Source: Thermofilum sp. (lineage in GTDB: Archaea > Thermoproteota > Thermoprotei > Thermofilales > Thermofilaceae). From it: a stretch of 14,472 nucleotides of DNA. The position numbers and the translations under genes are program-made. Location: the NCBI GenBank assembly GCA_020832965.1, contig JAJHRM010000038.1, forward strand, positions 1 through 14,472, written 5' to 3'. Position 1 is the stretch's first letter; each line of letters begins with the position of its first letter. The notes below the pieces were generated by a model. That model saw nothing but the letters and a program-made list of their open reading frames with translations, was not told the origin of the DNA and made no database searches. This document shows positions 13,084 to 14,472 of this stretch, piece by piece.

Positions 13084-13571
13084 CTTCCCACGCGCGCACT
13101 GCTCGCAGTATAAATAACCTCTGCTACTAAAACCTCTCCCTCGCTACCCAATTCAACGGTGTATGTTGAGCCCTCAGGAAGAAGCATAACCTCTTTTTTC
13201 ACCTGCTCCAGGATGTACCTGTAATAAGCCTGCCTCCAGCCCCTCAACCTTCCCAGCCTAACTGAAAGTTTTCTCAGTGGCGCTCTGTTCACTGTAAAAA
13301 ACGAGATAATTTCTTCAATGATTTCCTCAATGTTGCTTTTGGCAATCTTCTTCCTCACGACCTTCACCTTGAGCATATGCCTGATTGGGTACTTCCTCAA
13401 TATTTTGCCGAGGAGATCTATGCTCATGCATGTAGCTAGGATTACCTTTCCCCTTCCCCTCTCCCTGAGGGTTACGGAGTTATCGTAAGGAAATAATAAG
13501 TCAAGTAGGTCTCGAGCAACTCTACCCTCATGCCCACAATTAACGCTCACAATTAGCTCGTAGCAGCCCAT
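13080..13571 (-). CDS. THUMP-like domain protein
   Basis: A 163-aa protein resembling stand-alone archaeal THUMP-domain proteins, which bind tRNA and assist RNA-modifying enzymes. Features seen are an N-terminal strand-helix (CYELIVSVNCGHEGRVARDL), a LLFPYDNSV segment, RGKVILATCMSIDLLGKILR as strand and helix, a long basic helix region (KVVRKKIAKSNIEEIIEEII), LRKLSVRLGRLRG, and a C-terminal EGEVLVAEVIYT strand. Length and the alpha/beta order fit a THUMP fold, but no catalytic motif is present and the assignment rests on overall pattern. Its start (ATG 13571) lies inside the end of the upstream racemase/synthase gene, a 19-nt overlap. Its TGA overlaps the ATG of the next small ORF, so the three probably share one transcript. 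Confidence 0.6.
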   Translation of the reverse strand: MGCYELIVSVNCGHEGRVARDLLDLLFPYDNSVTLRERGRGKVILATCMSIDLLGKILRKYPIRHMLKVKVVRKKIAKSNIEEIIEEIISFFTVNRAPLRKLSVRLGRLRGWRQAYYRYILEQVKKEVMLLPEGSTYTVELGSEGEVLVAEVIYTASSARVGR

Positions 13572-14472
13572 CTCTCCACCATGTGTTTTTCTACAAGGTC
13601 ACTTCTCACCTCTACACCGATCCCCCTTCTTCCTGGAACAGGTATTGAACCATTCCTCGTTAATTTCCAGGGAGGCTCAACGATGTCCTCCTCCCAATAC
13701 CTGTCAGAAGCAGAGATATCATTTGGATAGTTCACGGCTGGATGGGAAGCCAAAGCCACTAGGAAAGCCCTTCCGACACCCGTCTCAAGCATGCCTCCTA
13801 TCCAGGCGCCCCAGCCGAGCATTCTCGCTGCCTCAAGAATTTCCCTTGCCTTTAAAACTCCACCAACTCTAGCTGGCTTTACGTTCACAATCTCCCCGGA
13901 TCCAAGCGCGTGCCCAACGAGAAGATCTCCCAGCGTCTTAATGCTTTCATCTAGGCAAATCGGAGTAGAGAGCTTCCGGCTTAAAATGCTGTGCTCGACT
14001 AGATCATCCCACGCAAGTGGCTGCTCGATCATAAGCAAGTCGTACGAATCAAGCTTCCTCAGAATGGGGAGGTCCTGCAGAGTGTAAGCACCGTTGGCGT
14101 CTACCTGTAAGGGTATGTCGCCAAATCTCTCCCTAATCGCCCTCACAACCTCAACATCGTAGCCCGGCTCTACCTTTACCTTTATACGCCTATAACCTTC
14201 TTCCAAGCGTGTCTCCACCTCTGATAAGAGATCCTCAACTCTACTCTTTATACCAATGCTGACGCCTGAAGCAACCTCCTCCCTAACACCACCGATTATT
14301 TGCGCAATACTCTTACCTTCAAGCCTAGAGTATAAGTCGAGCAATGCCTCCTCCACGGCGGTTTTAGCCATCGGGTAACCACGTATCTTCGAAACTGCCG
14401 CGTGAAAATCGTAAACGCTTGAGAAACTTCTCCCCACAACGATTGGTGCTATGAAATTCCTGATAATGACCG
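13553..14472 (-). CDS. o-Succinylbenzoate synthase / N-acylamino acid racemase family enzyme, 5'-truncated
   Basis: Enolase-superfamily enzyme of the MenC/NSAR group. The frame remains open to the window edge (bases 14438-14470 read VIIRNFIAPIV), so the start lies outside; a GTG at 14437 is internal. The active-site residues of the group are all present: the KxK pair in YRRIKVKVEPG, the metal ligands in LQVDANGAY, MIEQPL and CLDESI, and the acid/base lysine in VNVKPARVGG. The tail has the diagnostic WIGGMLETGVGRA, NDISASDRYWEED and PVPGRRGIGVEV. Sequence alone cannot separate menaquinone-pathway o-succinylbenzoate synthase from N-succinylamino acid racemase, since members of this branch are often promiscuous. 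No other men gene is in view, so I leave the symbol empty. Its last 19 bases overlap the start of the THUMP-like gene. Confidence 0.9.
   Translation of the reverse strand, partial: VIIRNFIAPIVVGRSFSSVYDFHAAVSKIRGYPMAKTAVEEALLDLYSRLEGKSIAQIIGGVREEVASGVSIGIKSRVEDLLSEVETRLEEGYRRIKVKVEPGYDVEVVRAIRERFGDIPLQVDANGAYTLQDLPILRKLDSYDLLMIEQPLAWDDLVEHSILSRKLSTPICLDESIKTLGDLLVGHALGSGEIVNVKPARVGGVLKAREILEAARMLGWGAWIGGMLETGVGRAFLVALASHPAVNYPNDISASDRYWEEDIVEPPWKLTRNGSIPVPGRRGIGVEVRSDLVEKHMVERWAATS

Noticed and set aside
1..14472. CRISPR arrays, intact insertion sequences, prophage or defence genes
   Set aside because: No regularly spaced repeats, intact transposase, integrase or defence-type domain was found on either strand.

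Overview
The window looks like chromosomal DNA of a hyperthermophilic crenarchaeon (Thermoproteia). Thermofilum-like is my best guess; the genus is not proven. The evidence is archaeal or eukaryote-type informational genes (Rpo10/RpoN, S2, S7, S9, clamp loader small and large subunits, Orc1/Cdc6), mevalonate-pathway lipid synthesis (type 2 IPP isomerase), near-leaderless genes with TATA boxes 26-37 nt before the start, and a tRNA gene carrying two short introns, a habit typical of Thermoproteales.

Layout. 1-2850 is a rearranged version of the classical archaeal S9-RpoN-(RpoK)-S2 ribosomal operon. rpsI (5'-truncated by the window edge) is followed by rpoN in the opposite orientation, an unrecognised 252-aa protein with a leaderless promoter, a minus-strand tRNA-Val(GAC) with two introns, a decayed gene copy, and then rpsB. 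2850-3180 holds a short protein-like remnant and the memo promoter. 3180-5640 carries a MEMO-family protein, overlapping or nearly touching type 2 IPP isomerase, then archease. 5662-7575 is a small winged-helix regulator transcribed divergently from rtcB. The space between them contains three evenly spaced palindromes.

7576-8596 has no intact gene. It starts with a strong inverted repeat, continues with a frameshifted gene of the same family as the copy near 1800-2110, and ends with a stretch of uncertain origin. 8597-11522 encodes S7 and both replication factor C subunits. These meet a convergent orc1/cdc6 gene whose stop codon overlaps that of rfcL. 12850-14472 (minus strand) holds an enolase-superfamily enzyme of the o-succinylbenzoate synthase/N-acylamino acid racemase type (truncated at the window edge), a THUMP-like small protein and a 77-codon ORF, with overlapping ends.

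How the parts fit. The clearest theme is RNA splicing and repair: a tRNA that needs two introns removed, the ligase RtcB that joins the exons, archease (RtcB's activator), and a regulator with what looks like a multi-site operator at the rtcB promoter. The second theme is DNA replication (RFC clamp loader and Orc1/Cdc6). Between genes, the octamer GCGCGCTA/TAGCGCGC recurs far more often than chance and appears confined to non-coding DNA. Together with the scattered remnants of one gene family, it suggests recent rearrangement of this region.
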